DNA of 64,000 bases from Pedobacter sp. KBW06 (GTDB lineage Bacteria > Bacteroidota > Bacteroidia > Sphingobacteriales > Sphingobacteriaceae): positions 246,548 to 310,547 of the forward strand of contig NZ_QAJL01000003.1 in assembly GCF_003852525.1 (NCBI RefSeq). The letters are read 5' to 3'. A program made the translations under genes and the position numbers. This document shows positions 9,014 through 17,258 of this stretch, piece after piece; the first letter of the stretch is position 1; each line of letters starts with the position of its first letter. The notes beneath the pieces are model-generated. The model saw only the letters and a program-made list of their open reading frames with translations, was not told where the DNA came from and searched no databases.

Positions 9014-9874
9014 TTAATTTAAGATCTCCCCTACATGTTTTTCAATGTTGTTGCAGATCTCATCCACCGGCAAATCATTCGCATCCAAACCAAATGGATC
9101 CTCAATCTCTTCTGCAATCAGCTCTAAACTCGCCAGTACATACAAGATAAAAGGCACAATAGGAATGACAAAATAACCCAGGCTAAACACCCATCCAAAA
9201 GGAAGCGTAATCACATAAATGAAAAGGAATTTCTTAATAAAAGCACTATACGAATAAGGAATAGGTGTTCTCTTAATCCGCTCACATCCACCACAGATAT
9301 CTGTAAATTGATGAACATCTGCATTAAGTATAATCAATTGCTCCTGGCTGATCTTTCCTGCCGCCTGCAAATCAAAGATCCGGCTGGAAATACTCGTGGC
9401 AACCTGGTTTGGAATGTGTTTTCCGGCATCTACTTCGATCAGTAAACTGTTCTTACCGAAGTACTGTTTTTCCCTTAAATGCTCCTTCAATGCGAAAGCA
9501 TATTTTGGGATGGCATAGTCAAAAAACTCATTATCTTCCTTGCTCATTCTTAATGCCTTGATCTTTATCGCGAAGTTACGGCTGATATTGGTCAGGGCAC
9601 CAAGCAGTCGGCGGCCTTCCCACCACCTGTCGTAAGAGGTATTGGTCCGGAACACCAGTAACATGGAGATCACAAAGCCAAGCAGGCTATGCATCATTCC
9701 GATATTCTTCACATAGGAGCTCTCCGAAAGCTTCAGGTAATTGAGTTCCAGATAAGCGATGGCACCGGAGAATATGGCTACACTGATCATCAGCGGCCAT
9801 AATTTTCTGAAGGTATCTGCTTTATCAAAATGAAAGATAAAGGTGATCCAGTCTTTGGGATTATAATTGATCAT
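9014..9874 (-). CDS. Bestrophin-family anion channel (YneE/UPF0187)
   Basis: A 286-residue membrane protein of the bestrophin-like family, which forms pentameric ion channels. It begins with MINYNPKDWITFIFHF, and two hydrophobic helices follow at about 27-46 and 60-78. The family signature is NTSYDRWWEGRRLLGAL near residue 78-95, which is highly characteristic. A second pair of membrane helices lies near 210-245, followed by the acidic EDPFGLDANDLPVDEI segment (near 255-270) that corresponds to the bestrophin cytosolic gate region. Its start overlaps the end of kynureninase by four bases (ATGA), implying translational coupling. The transported ion is not deducible. Confidence 0.9.
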   Translation of the reverse strand: MINYNPKDWITFIFHFDKADTFRKLWPLMISVAIFSGAIAYLELNYLKLSESSYVKNIGMMHSLLGFVISMLLVFRTNTSYDRWWEGRRLLGALTNISRNFAIKIKALRMSKEDNEFFDYAIPKYAFALKEHLREKQYFGKNSLLIEVDAGKHIPNQVATSISSRIFDLQAAGKISQEQLIILNADVHQFTDICGGCERIKRTPIPYSYSAFIKKFLFIYVITLPFGWVFSLGYFVIPIVPFILYVLASLELIAEEIEDPFGLDANDLPVDEICNNIEKHVGEILN

Positions 9875-11160
9875 CGGCGCAGCTCCTTACTTATTTTAAG
9901 CATCAGCTCCGCGCAAAGAAATACATCTTCAAAAGAGTTGTACATCGGAACCGGACTTAAACGGATCACATTAGGTTCCCTCCAATCGCCCAGCACATTG
10001 TGTGCAACCAGCTGCTGAAAGATTTCCTTTCCATCCTCTTTCGCGATGATGGAAACCTGTGCACCGCGGTCTTTCTCTTCCGCAGGCGTAATCACCTTAA
10101 ACTGCTCTTCTCCCAGCGCGCTATTCACTTCATTTATAAGGTAAATCAGATAAGAAGTTAAAGTTTTACTTTTAGCTCTTAAAGGCGCTATAAAGCCTGC
10201 TTTTTCAAAATTCAAAAGTGAGGCATGGTAGAGCGCCATGGGCATCACCTGCGTACAGCTGATCTGCCAGCCATCCGCACCTGCTTCAGGAACAAAACCC
10301 TTCTCCATCTTAAATCGCTGCTCTTCCTGATAACCCCACCATCCCGCAAAGCGCTGAAGTGTCTGATCTCCGAAATGCTTGTCGTGCACAAAGATTCCGC
10401 TGATACCGCCGGGACCTGAATTCTGGTATTTATAAGAACACCAGCAGGCAAAATCTATGTTCCAGTCGTGCAGTTTCAAAGGCACATTCCCAGCCGCATG
10501 TGCCAGGTCAAACCCGACAACTGCACCTGCTGCATGACCAGCTTTAGTGATCGCTTCCATATCAAACCATTGTCCGGTGAAATAATTTACACCACCAAAC
10601 AACACAAGGGCAATCTCTGCCCCATTTGCTTCAATCTCCGCAATAATATCTTCCGTTCTAAGCGTATACTCACCCGCCCTCGGGCTCACTTCAATTATGG
10701 CATCTTTAGGATCAAAGCCATGAAAGCGAACCTGACTTTCGATCGCATACTGATCAGAAGGAAAAGCGCCGGCCTCCATGATAATTTTGAAGCGACTGCC
10801 TTCAGGTTTATAGAAACTGACCATCAAAAGATGAAGATTTACCGTCAATGTGTTCATTGGACAAACCTCCAATGGAGTCGCACCAACGATAGGTGCCATC
10901 AACTTTTTAAGCTCCTTATGGTAAAACATCCAGGGGCTTTTTCCTTCAAACCAACCCTCCACGGCAAGGTTCTCCCAGTTACTCAATTGCAGTTCCAGCA
11001 CTTCACGTGCTGCTTTAGGCTGCAAACCTAAAGAGTTACCACACAAATAGATAAAAGGTTTTCCATTTTGTTGAGGAAACAAGAAATCGTTTCTTCGATC
11101 AGAAAGCAAATCTGCCTGATCCAGGCTTTGCGCAAAAGCTAAAGTGTTCTCAAATTTCAT
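9871..11160 (-). CDS. kynU: Kynureninase
   Basis: PLP enzyme that cleaves kynurenine or 3-hydroxykynurenine to (hydroxy)anthranilate and alanine, in tryptophan catabolism or the kynurenine route to NAD. I choose ATG 11160 (MKFENTLAFAQSLD); the in-frame ATG at 11220 would add a 20-residue hydrophobic extension unlike the family. The remaining 429 residues match family length. Visible motifs are CGNSLGLQPKAA near 40, GFDLAHAAGNVPL near 215, the PLP-Lys motif CSYKYQNSGPGGISG near 240, and FAGWWGYQEEQRFKM near 270. No kmo, haao or other kynurenine genes are nearby. Confidence 0.93.
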   Translation of the reverse strand: MKFENTLAFAQSLDQADLLSDRRNDFLFPQQNGKPFIYLCGNSLGLQPKAAREVLELQLSNWENLAVEGWFEGKSPWMFYHKELKKLMAPIVGATPLEVCPMNTLTVNLHLLMVSFYKPEGSRFKIIMEAGAFPSDQYAIESQVRFHGFDPKDAIIEVSPRAGEYTLRTEDIIAEIEANGAEIALVLFGGVNYFTGQWFDMEAITKAGHAAGAVVGFDLAHAAGNVPLKLHDWNIDFACWCSYKYQNSGPGGISGIFVHDKHFGDQTLQRFAGWWGYQEEQRFKMEKGFVPEAGADGWQISCTQVMPMALYHASLLNFEKAGFIAPLRAKSKTLTSYLIYLINEVNSALGEEQFKVITPAEEKDRGAQVSIIAKEDGKEIFQQLVAHNVLGDWREPNVIRLSPVPMYNSFEDVFLCAELMLKISKELRR

Positions 11161-11171
11161 TGTTTCAAATA

Positions 11172-11211
11172 TCAATAAAAAAGGCAGATAAATAAACTTA
11201 CCTGCCCTTTT
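11172..11211 (-). terminator. Probable terminator after alkyladenine glycosylase gene
   Basis: On the minus strand AAAAGGGCAG pairs with CTGCCTTTTTT around an AT-rich loop, with one bulged base, and runs into a T-tract. It lies 32 bases after the stop at 11243 and before the kynU start. Confidence 0.5.
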
Positions 11212-11242
11212 GTTATCCACAACCTGTTTTTATCCAGGCGGA

Positions 11243-11848
11243 TCAGCTCCTTGGTTTGCTCACATATTTATTGCCTTTGACATAATACCTCCAGGGCAAC
11301 AATGCATGATCTCCGGCATAATCTACGCCGATTCTCGGCCCGGAAACGGTTTCGTTAATGTTCCAGCCGGGAACGGCATCTTCAATCCAGATCTCCTCTC
11401 CGGTAAGGTCTTTGGCATTCAGGAGACGATCGATCCCCATGGCTTTAGCCAGGGCCCCCGGTCCGGCGGTGATATTAGGCTTCAGCACCGACATCCCCCT
11501 TCTTTCCATCATCAGCTCCAAACCCGTCAGCGGCTCCAGTCCCCGGATCAACACCGCATGCGGCGTCTTCTCCGGCCCCGTCACCACATTAAACAGGTAA
11601 TGAATTCCATAACAAAGGTACACATAAGACAACCCTCCGTTCTCATACATCACCTTGGTGCGGTCCGTAAAACGTCCGCCATAAGCATGGGATGCTTTGT
11701 CCTCTACTCCTTTATACGCTTCAGTTTCCACGATGATTCCGGCAGTCACCTGTCCGTCGATACGGGTATACAACCGTTTCCCCAACAGCTGCAGTGCAAG
11801 CGCATTTACATCATCATTCTGGTAAAAAGAAAAAGGCAGTTTAGGCAT
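11243..11848 (-). CDS. mpg: DNA-3-methyladenine glycosylase (AAG/MPG family)
   Basis: Base-excision repair glycosylase that removes alkylated purines. At 201 residues it has the normal length of bacterial MPG proteins. The catalytic region reads AGIIVETEAYKGVEDKASHAYGG (residues 37-59), followed by MYENGGLSYVYLCYGIHY carrying the intercalating Tyr motif, then NVVTGPEKTPHAVLIRGLEPL and ITAGPGALAKAMGI. Its start overlaps the end of the upstream msrC-like gene by eight bases, so the two DNA/oxidative damage functions are co-expressed. Confidence 0.93.
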   Translation of the reverse strand: MPKLPFSFYQNDDVNALALQLLGKRLYTRIDGQVTAGIIVETEAYKGVEDKASHAYGGRFTDRTKVMYENGGLSYVYLCYGIHYLFNVVTGPEKTPHAVLIRGLEPLTGLELMMERRGMSVLKPNITAGPGALAKAMGIDRLLNAKDLTGEEIWIEDAVPGWNINETVSGPRIGVDYAGDHALLPWRYYVKGNKYVSKPRS

Positions 11849-12329
11849 CCAGCAAACTAATTATTTCCTTTAAGTATTTCGCATCAACCTCATCAAAATG
11901 AGCCAGATGTTCACTATCTACATCTAAAACACCGATTACCTCCCCATCCTTAAACAAGGGCAGGACAATCTCCGAACGGGATGCTGCTGCGCAGGCAATA
12001 TGACCGGGGAACGCTTCCACATCAGGAACGATTAAGGTCTCTTCCTGTAACCAGGAAGCCCCGCAAACTCCTTTTCCCTTTTGAATTCGGGTACAGGCAA
12101 CAGGCCCCTGAAACGGTCCCAAAACCAGTACTTCATTCTTCACCAGGTAAAAGCCTACCCAGAACCACCCGAACTGCTCTTTCAGCGCCGCGGCAATATT
12201 TGCCAGATTCGCAATCTGATCGGGCTCCCCCTCAATCAAAGCCGCGATCTGAGGAATTAAGGAACGGTACTGCTCCTCCTTACTGATATCTGTAACAATC
12301 TTTAAATCTTCGGCCATATCAAATTTCAT
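11841..12329 (-). CDS. msrC: GAF-domain free methionine-(R)-sulfoxide reductase
   Basis: Reduces free methionine-R-sulfoxide. The 162-residue protein is a single GAF domain. The three redox cysteines of the family are at 79, 89 and 113 (VACTRIQKGKGVCGASW, then GHIACAAAS); the 10 and 24 residue spacing equals that of Cys84/94/118 in the E. coli enzyme, which separates it from generic GAF proteins. GVLDVDSEHLAHFDEVD near 134-150 is the conserved substrate-pocket segment. An alternative start is the Met at residue 5. It is the first gene of a two-gene transcript with the glycosylase. Confidence 0.92.
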   Translation of the reverse strand: MKFDMAEDLKIVTDISKEEQYRSLIPQIAALIEGEPDQIANLANIAAALKEQFGWFWVGFYLVKNEVLVLGPFQGPVACTRIQKGKGVCGASWLQEETLIVPDVEAFPGHIACAAASRSEIVLPLFKDGEVIGVLDVDSEHLAHFDEVDAKYLKEIISLLDA

Positions 12330-12343
12330 TATTTTTTAATACC

Positions 12344-12379
12344 CAAAGATACAAAAGCCCGATCCTAAATGTTGCCAAA
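12344..12379 (-). promoter_or_regulatory. Bacteroidota-type promoter for msrC/mpg
   Basis: On the minus strand TATCTTTG (12344-12351) fits the -7 consensus TAnnTTTG exactly. A TTTG at 12376-12379 lies 24 bases further upstream, slightly wider than the usual spacing for the -33 box. Transcription would start a few bases before ATG 12329. Confidence 0.5.
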
Positions 12380-12387
12380 ATTTTATC

Positions 12388-12395
12388 TAAGTTTG
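12388..12395 (+). promoter_or_regulatory. -7 box for the S46 peptidase gene
   Basis: TAAGTTTG fits the Bacteroidota -7 consensus TAnnTTTG and lies 28 bases before ATG 12424. I see no good -33 TTTG at the expected distance, so confidence is limited. Confidence 0.4.
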
Positions 12396-12423
12396 GGGTT
12401 TCATAAATAAACACACCATCGAA

Positions 12424-14592
12424 ATGAATAAGAAAACCTTATTATTTACTTCACTATTGGCACTCGGAATCCTCCAGTCAGGCTACAAACCCTGGGACGA
12501 AGGAATGTTTCCGTTAAGCGAAATTCACAAACTAGACTTAAAGAAAGCAGGCCTGAAGATAGACCAGAATGAAATCTATAATCCCAAAGGTACTAGCCTT
12601 GTAGATGCCCTTGTTAACGTAGGCGGATGCACAGGATCATTCGTATCCAGTGAAGGTCTGATCATCACCAATCACCATTGCGCATTCAGCGCGGTACAGC
12701 TGGCGAGCACTCCGGAACATGATTACCTGACCAATGGATTTGTAGCCAAATCACATGAACAGGAAATTGAAGCAAAAGGCTTAACCTGCCGTATTACCGA
12801 CAGTTATGAAGATGTGTCTGACAGGATTCTGGGTGCAGTAGCTCAGATCGAAGATCCCGCTTCCAGGTTAAAACTCATCAACGATGCCATGAAAAACATC
12901 GCAGTAGATGCAGAGAAAAAAGACCCAGGCATTAAGGCTGAAGTATCAGAAATGTTTATCGGAAAGACTTATGTGCTATTCCGCTACAAGACCATCCAGG
13001 ATGTCAGACTGGTTTATGTACCTAATCGTCAAATCGGTGAATATGGCGGCGAAACAGACAACTGGGTATGGCCACGCCACACAGGAGACTTCTCTTTCAT
13101 GCGTGCCTATGTGGCAAAAGACGGTTCTCCTGCAAAATATTCAAAAGACAACGTTCCATATACGCCTAAGAAGTTCTTAAAAGTAAACCCAAGCGGCACC
13201 AATGAAGAAGATTTTGTATTTATCTTAGGATATCCTGGAAAAACCTTCCGCCACCGCCCTGCTGAATTCATCCAGTATCAGCAACAATACGTTTTGCCAT
13301 ATGTATCTGAATTGTACGACTTCCAAAACAGCACGATGGAAAACGCAGGTAAGAAAAACAAAACCACGGAAATCAAACTGGCCACCAGAATCAAGAGAAA
13401 TGCCAATGTATTGAAAAACTACAGAGGAAAACTTCAGGGATTAAAAGGCATCGACCTCATTTCACAAAAGAAAGAAGAAGACGCTTCATTGGCGCAGTTC
13501 ATCAATAACAACGTTGATGTAAAAGCAAAATACGGCAACCTGATGAACGACATTGATAATTTATATAAACTCATCAATGGAGACGCACAGAGAGATTTAT
13601 GGTTTGCCCAAATCTACAACTCCACCAGTTTATTATCTGTATCAAGAAACATCAACAACTTCAAAGCAGCTCTGGATGCACAACCTGCAGCAGAGAAACA
13701 AAACTTCTTTGACCAGAACATCAGTAGCTTAAAACAATCATTGAGCAACACTTATGAAGCTTACGAAATAGAGGTAGACAGAAAGATCTTCAAAAGAATG
13801 TTGACAGATGCCGCAGCGTTTAATCCGAACCAAAAGGTAACTGCAGTAAATAAAGTCAGCAGCAAGGGAGCAAACAGCAATGCAGTGATAGATCAGTTCA
13901 TTGAAAACACCCTTGGCCTCAGTAAACTAAAAGATGAATCGTACGTCATGAATACGCTTTTAAAATCTCCTAAAGCCATTGCCGACTATAACGACGGGCT
14001 ATTGTTGTTCGAAAAAGACATCGCCAGACAAATCGCGGAGATCAAACCTGAAAAAGACCGTAGGGAAGGCTTATTAAACAAGTTAATGGGCGACTACGTG
14101 AATGTAAAAGAGAAATTCAAGAAAAAGGACTTTATCCCGGATGCCAACAGCACTTTACGCCTTACTTACGGCTACGTAAGAGGATATTGGCCTGCAGACG
14201 CCTCTTATATGAGACCATATACCACCATCAAAGGAATTCTTGAAAAAGGGACAAGTGGAAACCCGGAATTCGATTACCCTGCCCAAATCAAGGCCCTATG
14301 GAACGCTAAAGACTTTGGTCCTTTTGCTAAAAAAGACCTGAATGATGTTCCGGTATCCTTCCTTTACAATATGGATACTACCGGTGGAAACTCCGGTTCT
14401 CCAATCATGAATGCTAAAGGTGAGCTGATTGGTGTCAACTTTGACCGCGCTTATGGAGCAACCATTAACGATTATGCATGGAACGAAAGTTACAGCAGAT
14501 CAATAGGTGTTGACATCCGTTACGTGCTATGGGTAGCCTCCAAAATCGACAAAGCAGATTTCCTGATCAAGGAAATGGGCGTTAAATTATAA
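12424..14592 (+). CDS. S46 family dipeptidyl-peptidase (DPP7/DPP11 type)
   Basis: Periplasmic serine exopeptidase that removes dipeptides from peptides during protein scavenging. The 722-residue precursor begins MNKKTLLFTSLLALGILQSG, a signal peptide. The chymotrypsin-like halves carry the catalytic His in GLIITNHHCAFSAVQ near residue 85 and the nucleophile in TTGGNSGSPIMNAKGE near 657; GYPGKTFRHRPAEF near 275 is also typical. In the segment after the nucleophile (GVNFDRAYG) an Arg occupies the place where DPP11 has Arg and DPP7 has Gly, so a preference for acidic P1 residues is possible; this is my alignment by eye. It is transcribed alone and followed by a strong terminator. Confidence 0.9.
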   Translation: MNKKTLLFTSLLALGILQSGYKPWDEGMFPLSEIHKLDLKKAGLKIDQNEIYNPKGTSLVDALVNVGGCTGSFVSSEGLIITNHHCAFSAVQLASTPEHDYLTNGFVAKSHEQEIEAKGLTCRITDSYEDVSDRILGAVAQIEDPASRLKLINDAMKNIAVDAEKKDPGIKAEVSEMFIGKTYVLFRYKTIQDVRLVYVPNRQIGEYGGETDNWVWPRHTGDFSFMRAYVAKDGSPAKYSKDNVPYTPKKFLKVNPSGTNEEDFVFILGYPGKTFRHRPAEFIQYQQQYVLPYVSELYDFQNSTMENAGKKNKTTEIKLATRIKRNANVLKNYRGKLQGLKGIDLISQKKEEDASLAQFINNNVDVKAKYGNLMNDIDNLYKLINGDAQRDLWFAQIYNSTSLLSVSRNINNFKAALDAQPAAEKQNFFDQNISSLKQSLSNTYEAYEIEVDRKIFKRMLTDAAAFNPNQKVTAVNKVSSKGANSNAVIDQFIENTLGLSKLKDESYVMNTLLKSPKAIADYNDGLLLFEKDIARQIAEIKPEKDRREGLLNKLMGDYVNVKEKFKKKDFIPDANSTLRLTYGYVRGYWPADASYMRPYTTIKGILEKGTSGNPEFDYPAQIKALWNAKDFGPFAKKDLNDVPVSFLYNMDTTGGNSGSPIMNAKGELIGVNFDRAYGATINDYAWNESYSRSIGVDIRYVLWVASKIDKADFLIKEMGVKL

Positions 14593-14609
14593 CAAGAAAC
14601 AAAACCTGA

Positions 14610-14645
14610 AAGCCGTCGTTCATATAGAAAACGACGGCTTTTTAT
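14610..14645 (+). terminator. Intrinsic terminator of the S46 peptidase gene
   Basis: AAGCCGTCGTT (14610-14620) and AACGACGGCTT (14630-14640) form a perfect 11-bp stem with a 9-base loop, followed by TTTT. Confidence 0.9.
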
Positions 14646-14657
14646 TAAAGAAAAAAT

Positions 14658-14909
14658 ATGAGAGTAATAGCAGAACTACCACATCCGGAATTCAAAATCA
14701 CCCTATTCAATATGAACCAGAAATACATTGTAAAATTTGAACAGGGAACACTGGAACAGAGTTATAAATTATCTGAATTAGACCTGAGTGGAGGAGGGGC
14801 AAATGAAATATTTCAGATGCTGGACGAGGCATTTATTGCCACTGTAGTAGAGCGGTTCAAGACAATGAGAGCCGATTTTTCAGCCGCCTACAACAGACAA
14901 CAATACTAG
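14658..14909 (+). CDS. Small conserved hypothetical protein
   Basis: An 83-residue protein without signal or membrane segments and with no domain that I recognise. The first half alternates as beta strands (ITLFNMNQKYIVKFEQG), followed by LSELDLSGGGANEIFQMLDEAF and an amphipathic helix (VERFKTMRADFSAAY). Short proteins of this style recur in Bacteroidota genomes without assigned function. It starts 13 bases after the peptidase terminator and has no close downstream partner, so it is probably an independent unit. That it is a gene is supported by composition and codon regularity only. Confidence 0.6.
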   Translation: MRVIAELPHPEFKITLFNMNQKYIVKFEQGTLEQSYKLSELDLSGGGANEIFQMLDEAFIATVVERFKTMRADFSAAYNRQQY

Positions 14910-15288
14910 TTGAAAGAAACAAACATAACACACTGTATTACAGATAAAATAACAACAAAACAAAATATTATTCTGCAAAAAATAGCGAAAACAAACCCAA
15001 AATTAAACTAAACCTACAGTAATATATAAACAAAACAGCATCAACAACACTGACAAACAGAGAATTAAAAAATAAAACAAAACATTATATGGCTATCATT
15101 TAATGCCAAATATTATAGATGTTTTGTGATTTAAGGCAGAAAAAAGAAGAGAAAAGAGGCTAATCAAAACTAGGAATTTAAAGGTAAAAAACAACAAATA
15201 CAGCAAGATACTTTATAGACAAATCTGCCGGTTAATATGTACTTTTACATCGGCATTTTTTATCATCCGGCAATAAGTGATCACAACT
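14910..15288. other. AT-rich gap without a recognised gene
   Basis: About 380 bases of very A-rich sequence on the plus strand with many stops in all frames. Near its right end, TGCCG (15225-15230 region) could pair weakly with CGGCA before a T-run, and the promoter of the lipoprotein gene is presumably here. I see nothing else. Confidence 0.5.
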
Positions 15289-15882
15289 ATGAAAACGAAC
15301 TTACTATTTATAACGGCAGCACTCTTACTCGCTTTTTCCGCCTGTAACAAAGTTACTGAGAGCATCCAGCGCGACATCATTACCAAGACAGACAGTATCC
15401 CTTTTGAACTTGCCATCAGTTCAAATACCAGCAATCCGAATAACAGCATCAAAGATCTGCCGGGACTATTAAATCTGACAGAAGAAATAAAGAAGGCCGG
15501 AGGATTTGAACTGAAAGACATTGTCAGCATTAAACTATCCAGCTTTATCATTGCCCTGGATTCTGTACCACGCAAAACCTCAGATGGCAAAAGAGACAGC
15601 AATTATGTGGACACCCTAAATAACATTAGAAATTTCTCCAGCATAAAAGTACTCATCAAAAGTGGCAGTAAAACAGACAGTCTTGCTAAGGCAATCAACA
15701 TCTCCCCTGATGCCAGGGCTGCAAAGGCAACCTTATCCCCCCTCATTGTTTCGGATTCATTGAAATTTTTCGTGAATGCCGGCAATATCAAATACGACCT
15801 CAGCATACAGCAGAGACTTCCAACAACCAAGATCGTCAAGGGGAAGGTACTCACCAATTACACACTGACCCTTCGCAAATAA
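15289..15882 (+). CDS. Hypothetical lipoprotein
   Basis: A 197-residue exported lipoprotein. I use ATG 15289 rather than the GTG four codons earlier, because MKTNLLFITAALLLAFSAC is a complete signal peptide with a lipobox and Cys19. The mature protein is rich in Ser, Lys, Asp and Ile and reads as strand-rich (SIQRDIITKTDSIPFELAIS, then IKYDLSIQQRLPT). I do not recognise a family. It stands alone and ends in a strong bidirectional terminator shared with the convergent CDGSH gene. Confidence 0.65.
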   Translation: MKTNLLFITAALLLAFSACNKVTESIQRDIITKTDSIPFELAISSNTSNPNNSIKDLPGLLNLTEEIKKAGGFELKDIVSIKLSSFIIALDSVPRKTSDGKRDSNYVDTLNNIRNFSSIKVLIKSGSKTDSLAKAINISPDARAAKATLSPLIVSDSLKFFVNAGNIKYDLSIQQRLPTTKIVKGKVLTNYTLTLRK

Positions 15883-15925
15883 AAAAGTAAGGCCTAACGT
15901 CAATTGACATCAGGCCTTACTTTTT
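15882..15925. terminator. Bidirectional terminator
   Basis: AAAAAGTAAGGCCT (15882-15895) and AGGCCTTACTTTTT (15912-15925) are perfect inverted copies, giving an A-run/T-run on either side. It separates two convergent genes. The loop itself contains the palindrome GTCAATTGAC. Confidence 0.92.
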
Positions 15926-15945
15926 CTATACAAACAACGCTTATA

Positions 15946-16170
15946 CTATACCTTTTTTGGAGGAAGCTCAAATGCAATCGCATCGTGCTCAAAATGTCCA
16001 CGGTGTGCACCATCACAAAAAGGCTTATTGGCAGATAAACCGCAGCGACAGATAGACAACACTGTTCTTCCCTGCAGACCGTATTCATTACCTTGAGCAT
16101 CGACAATTTCGAAGTCGCCATCAATCTTCACAGAGCCGTTGCTATTTATTGTTAGTTTAGTTTTTGACAT
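15946..16170 (-). CDS. CDGSH iron-sulfur domain protein
   Basis: A 74-residue protein that should bind one [2Fe-2S] cluster by three cysteines and one histidine. The signature CRCGLSANKPFCDGAH gives Cys41, Cys43, Cys52 and His56. This is a single-domain, soluble member without the membrane anchor of mitoNEET. Relatives act in electron or cluster transfer, and the bacterial role is not settled. It is a single-gene unit with a short spacer to the shared terminator. Confidence 0.92.
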   Translation of the reverse strand: MSKTKLTINSNGSVKIDGDFEIVDAQGNEYGLQGRTVLSICRCGLSANKPFCDGAHRGHFEHDAIAFELPPKKV

Positions 16171-16311
16171 GTTTAATTTTTTTTACAAAAATAGAGATTG
16201 AATCTTCAGACAAAAGCGCTCTTTGCAATTTAGATTCATTCACATTAACGCCTCAGAAAACATTTAAACAGATCCCCCTCCTGCTTTTCCCGATTTAAAA
16301 CTGCGCCGGAA

Positions 16312-16342
16312 TTGATTATGAACATAAAATTGCTTATATTTG
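16312..16342 (+). promoter_or_regulatory. Strong Bacteroidota promoter
   Basis: TTG at 16312-16314 and TATATTTG at 16335-16342 are separated by 20 bases, an excellent match to the -33 TTG / -7 TAnnTTTG pattern. Transcription should start near 16349, giving a leader of about 210 bases. Confidence 0.75.
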
Positions 16343-16348
16343 CATCAA

Positions 16349-16559
16349 ACGGGATATCATTACAACTATTCTCTTACTACTTACTTGCTGATCAATCCAT
16401 TTGATCAGGTTTCAATTTCTCCAGGTTGCTGATCCGTTGCCTCCCGAGAATTAAATTACATTCTAGCCAGATTGATCTATAATGGAATCAACAAAAGCAG
16501 GCTTATAGAATAGGTAAAACCAGAGGAGAGAGTTATTTTTTAACTAATACATTGAATTT
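16349..16559 (+). promoter_or_regulatory. Long structured 5' leader
   Basis: About 210 untranslated bases precede the small basic protein gene. CTGATCAA (16388-16395) pairs perfectly with TTGATCAG (16401-16408) around a five-base loop, and GAGGAGAGAG near 16521-16532 could serve in ribosome recruitment. The layout resembles cold-shock mRNA leaders, which is inference. Confidence 0.5.
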
Positions 16560-16745
16560 ATGGCTAAATCTCAGGCTACCTTCATGAAGAAGCAACTAGA
16601 AAAAAACAGGCAGAAGAAAAAAGAAGATAAAGAACAACGCAAGCAGGAACGCCAGCAGAATTCTACAGGCGGTGACCTGGAAAGCATGATGGCTTATGTG
16701 AATGAATTCGGAGAGATCGTATCCACTCCACCGGAAAAGAAATAG
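16560..16745 (+). CDS. Small basic protein of the type found upstream of csp genes
   Basis: A 61-residue, highly charged protein (MAKSQATFMKKQLEKNRQKKKEDKEQ, shown in part; Lys/Arg/Gln-rich helix to about residue 35), then Gly-Gly-Asp-Leu and a short conserved end YVNEFGEIVSTPPEKK. In Bacteroidota similar proteins are usually encoded just before a cold-shock-domain gene; here a terminator follows and no cold-shock domain is present. The strong promoter and long leader suggest abundant, post-transcriptionally controlled expression. Nucleic-acid binding is likely from charge only. Confidence 0.75.
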   Translation: MAKSQATFMKKQLEKNRQKKKEDKEQRKQERQQNSTGGDLESMMAYVNEFGEIVSTPPEKK

Positions 16746-16757
16746 ATCCAACAAGAG

Positions 16758-16784
16758 AAGCTGCTTTTTAAGCGGCTTTTTTTA
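16758..16784 (+). terminator. Intrinsic terminator
   Basis: AAGCTGCTT and AAGCGGCTT form a short stem (one G-U pair) with a TTT loop, followed by seven T. It closes the small basic protein gene 12 bases after its stop. Confidence 0.75.
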
Positions 16785-17258
16785 TGCCCGATACTGGGTA
16801 AAGATTACCTCAATACCGGACAACATGTCCAGTTTACGCTTCAACTGAAGGCCATTCACATTCAGTTACAACAACTATTTTACAGAAAAAATGTAACCGA
16901 AACTCCACAGTCTCAACACCTGCCACTTTGGAAGAAAAGCCGAGTCACAGCCACTAAAAATCCACAAAAAACTAATAAAAAGGCAGTTACTAACTATGTC
17001 CCTACTGAGATTTCAGTATTAGCCATTTTTTTTTCCATACAACCTCTTCTTATTTTAGTATTTTAGAAAAATGTATAATTAGATTATAATAAAATCTCTA
17101 AAATAAGGAGAGCTATTTGAAATAGGTTAGCTAATGTTTCCAGGCTTCCAGGTAGAAGTCTATAAATAACTAATATTTTTTATCATCAATAAAGAACTTG
17201 AGATCATCGTTTTTCTAAAACTTTAACTTGGTATGCCAAATTTTCAATCTTTTCCCTT
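16785..17258 (+). promoter_or_regulatory. Upstream region of the NRPS-PKS operon
   Basis: A 474-base non-coding stretch leading into the assembly-line genes. ATTTTAGA at 17060-17067 is repeated inverted as TCTAAAAT at 17097-17104 around an AT-rich centre, a possible operator. An 11-codon ORF at 17233-17268 (MPNFQSFPLCP) overlaps the NRPS start codon out of frame. I found no clean TAnnTTTG box at a plausible distance. Confidence 0.4.

Noticed and set aside
10468..11031. 187-codon plus-strand frame
   Set aside because: Lies fully antisense to kynureninase, Cys/His/Arg-rich composition typical of a shadow frame.
11210..11860. 216-codon plus-strand frame
   Set aside because: Antisense to the alkyladenine glycosylase gene, which has all family motifs.
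15225..15265. TGCCG/CGGCA hairpin before the lipoprotein gene
   Set aside because: Only five base pairs and a 20-base loop; too weak to be claimed as terminator or riboswitch.
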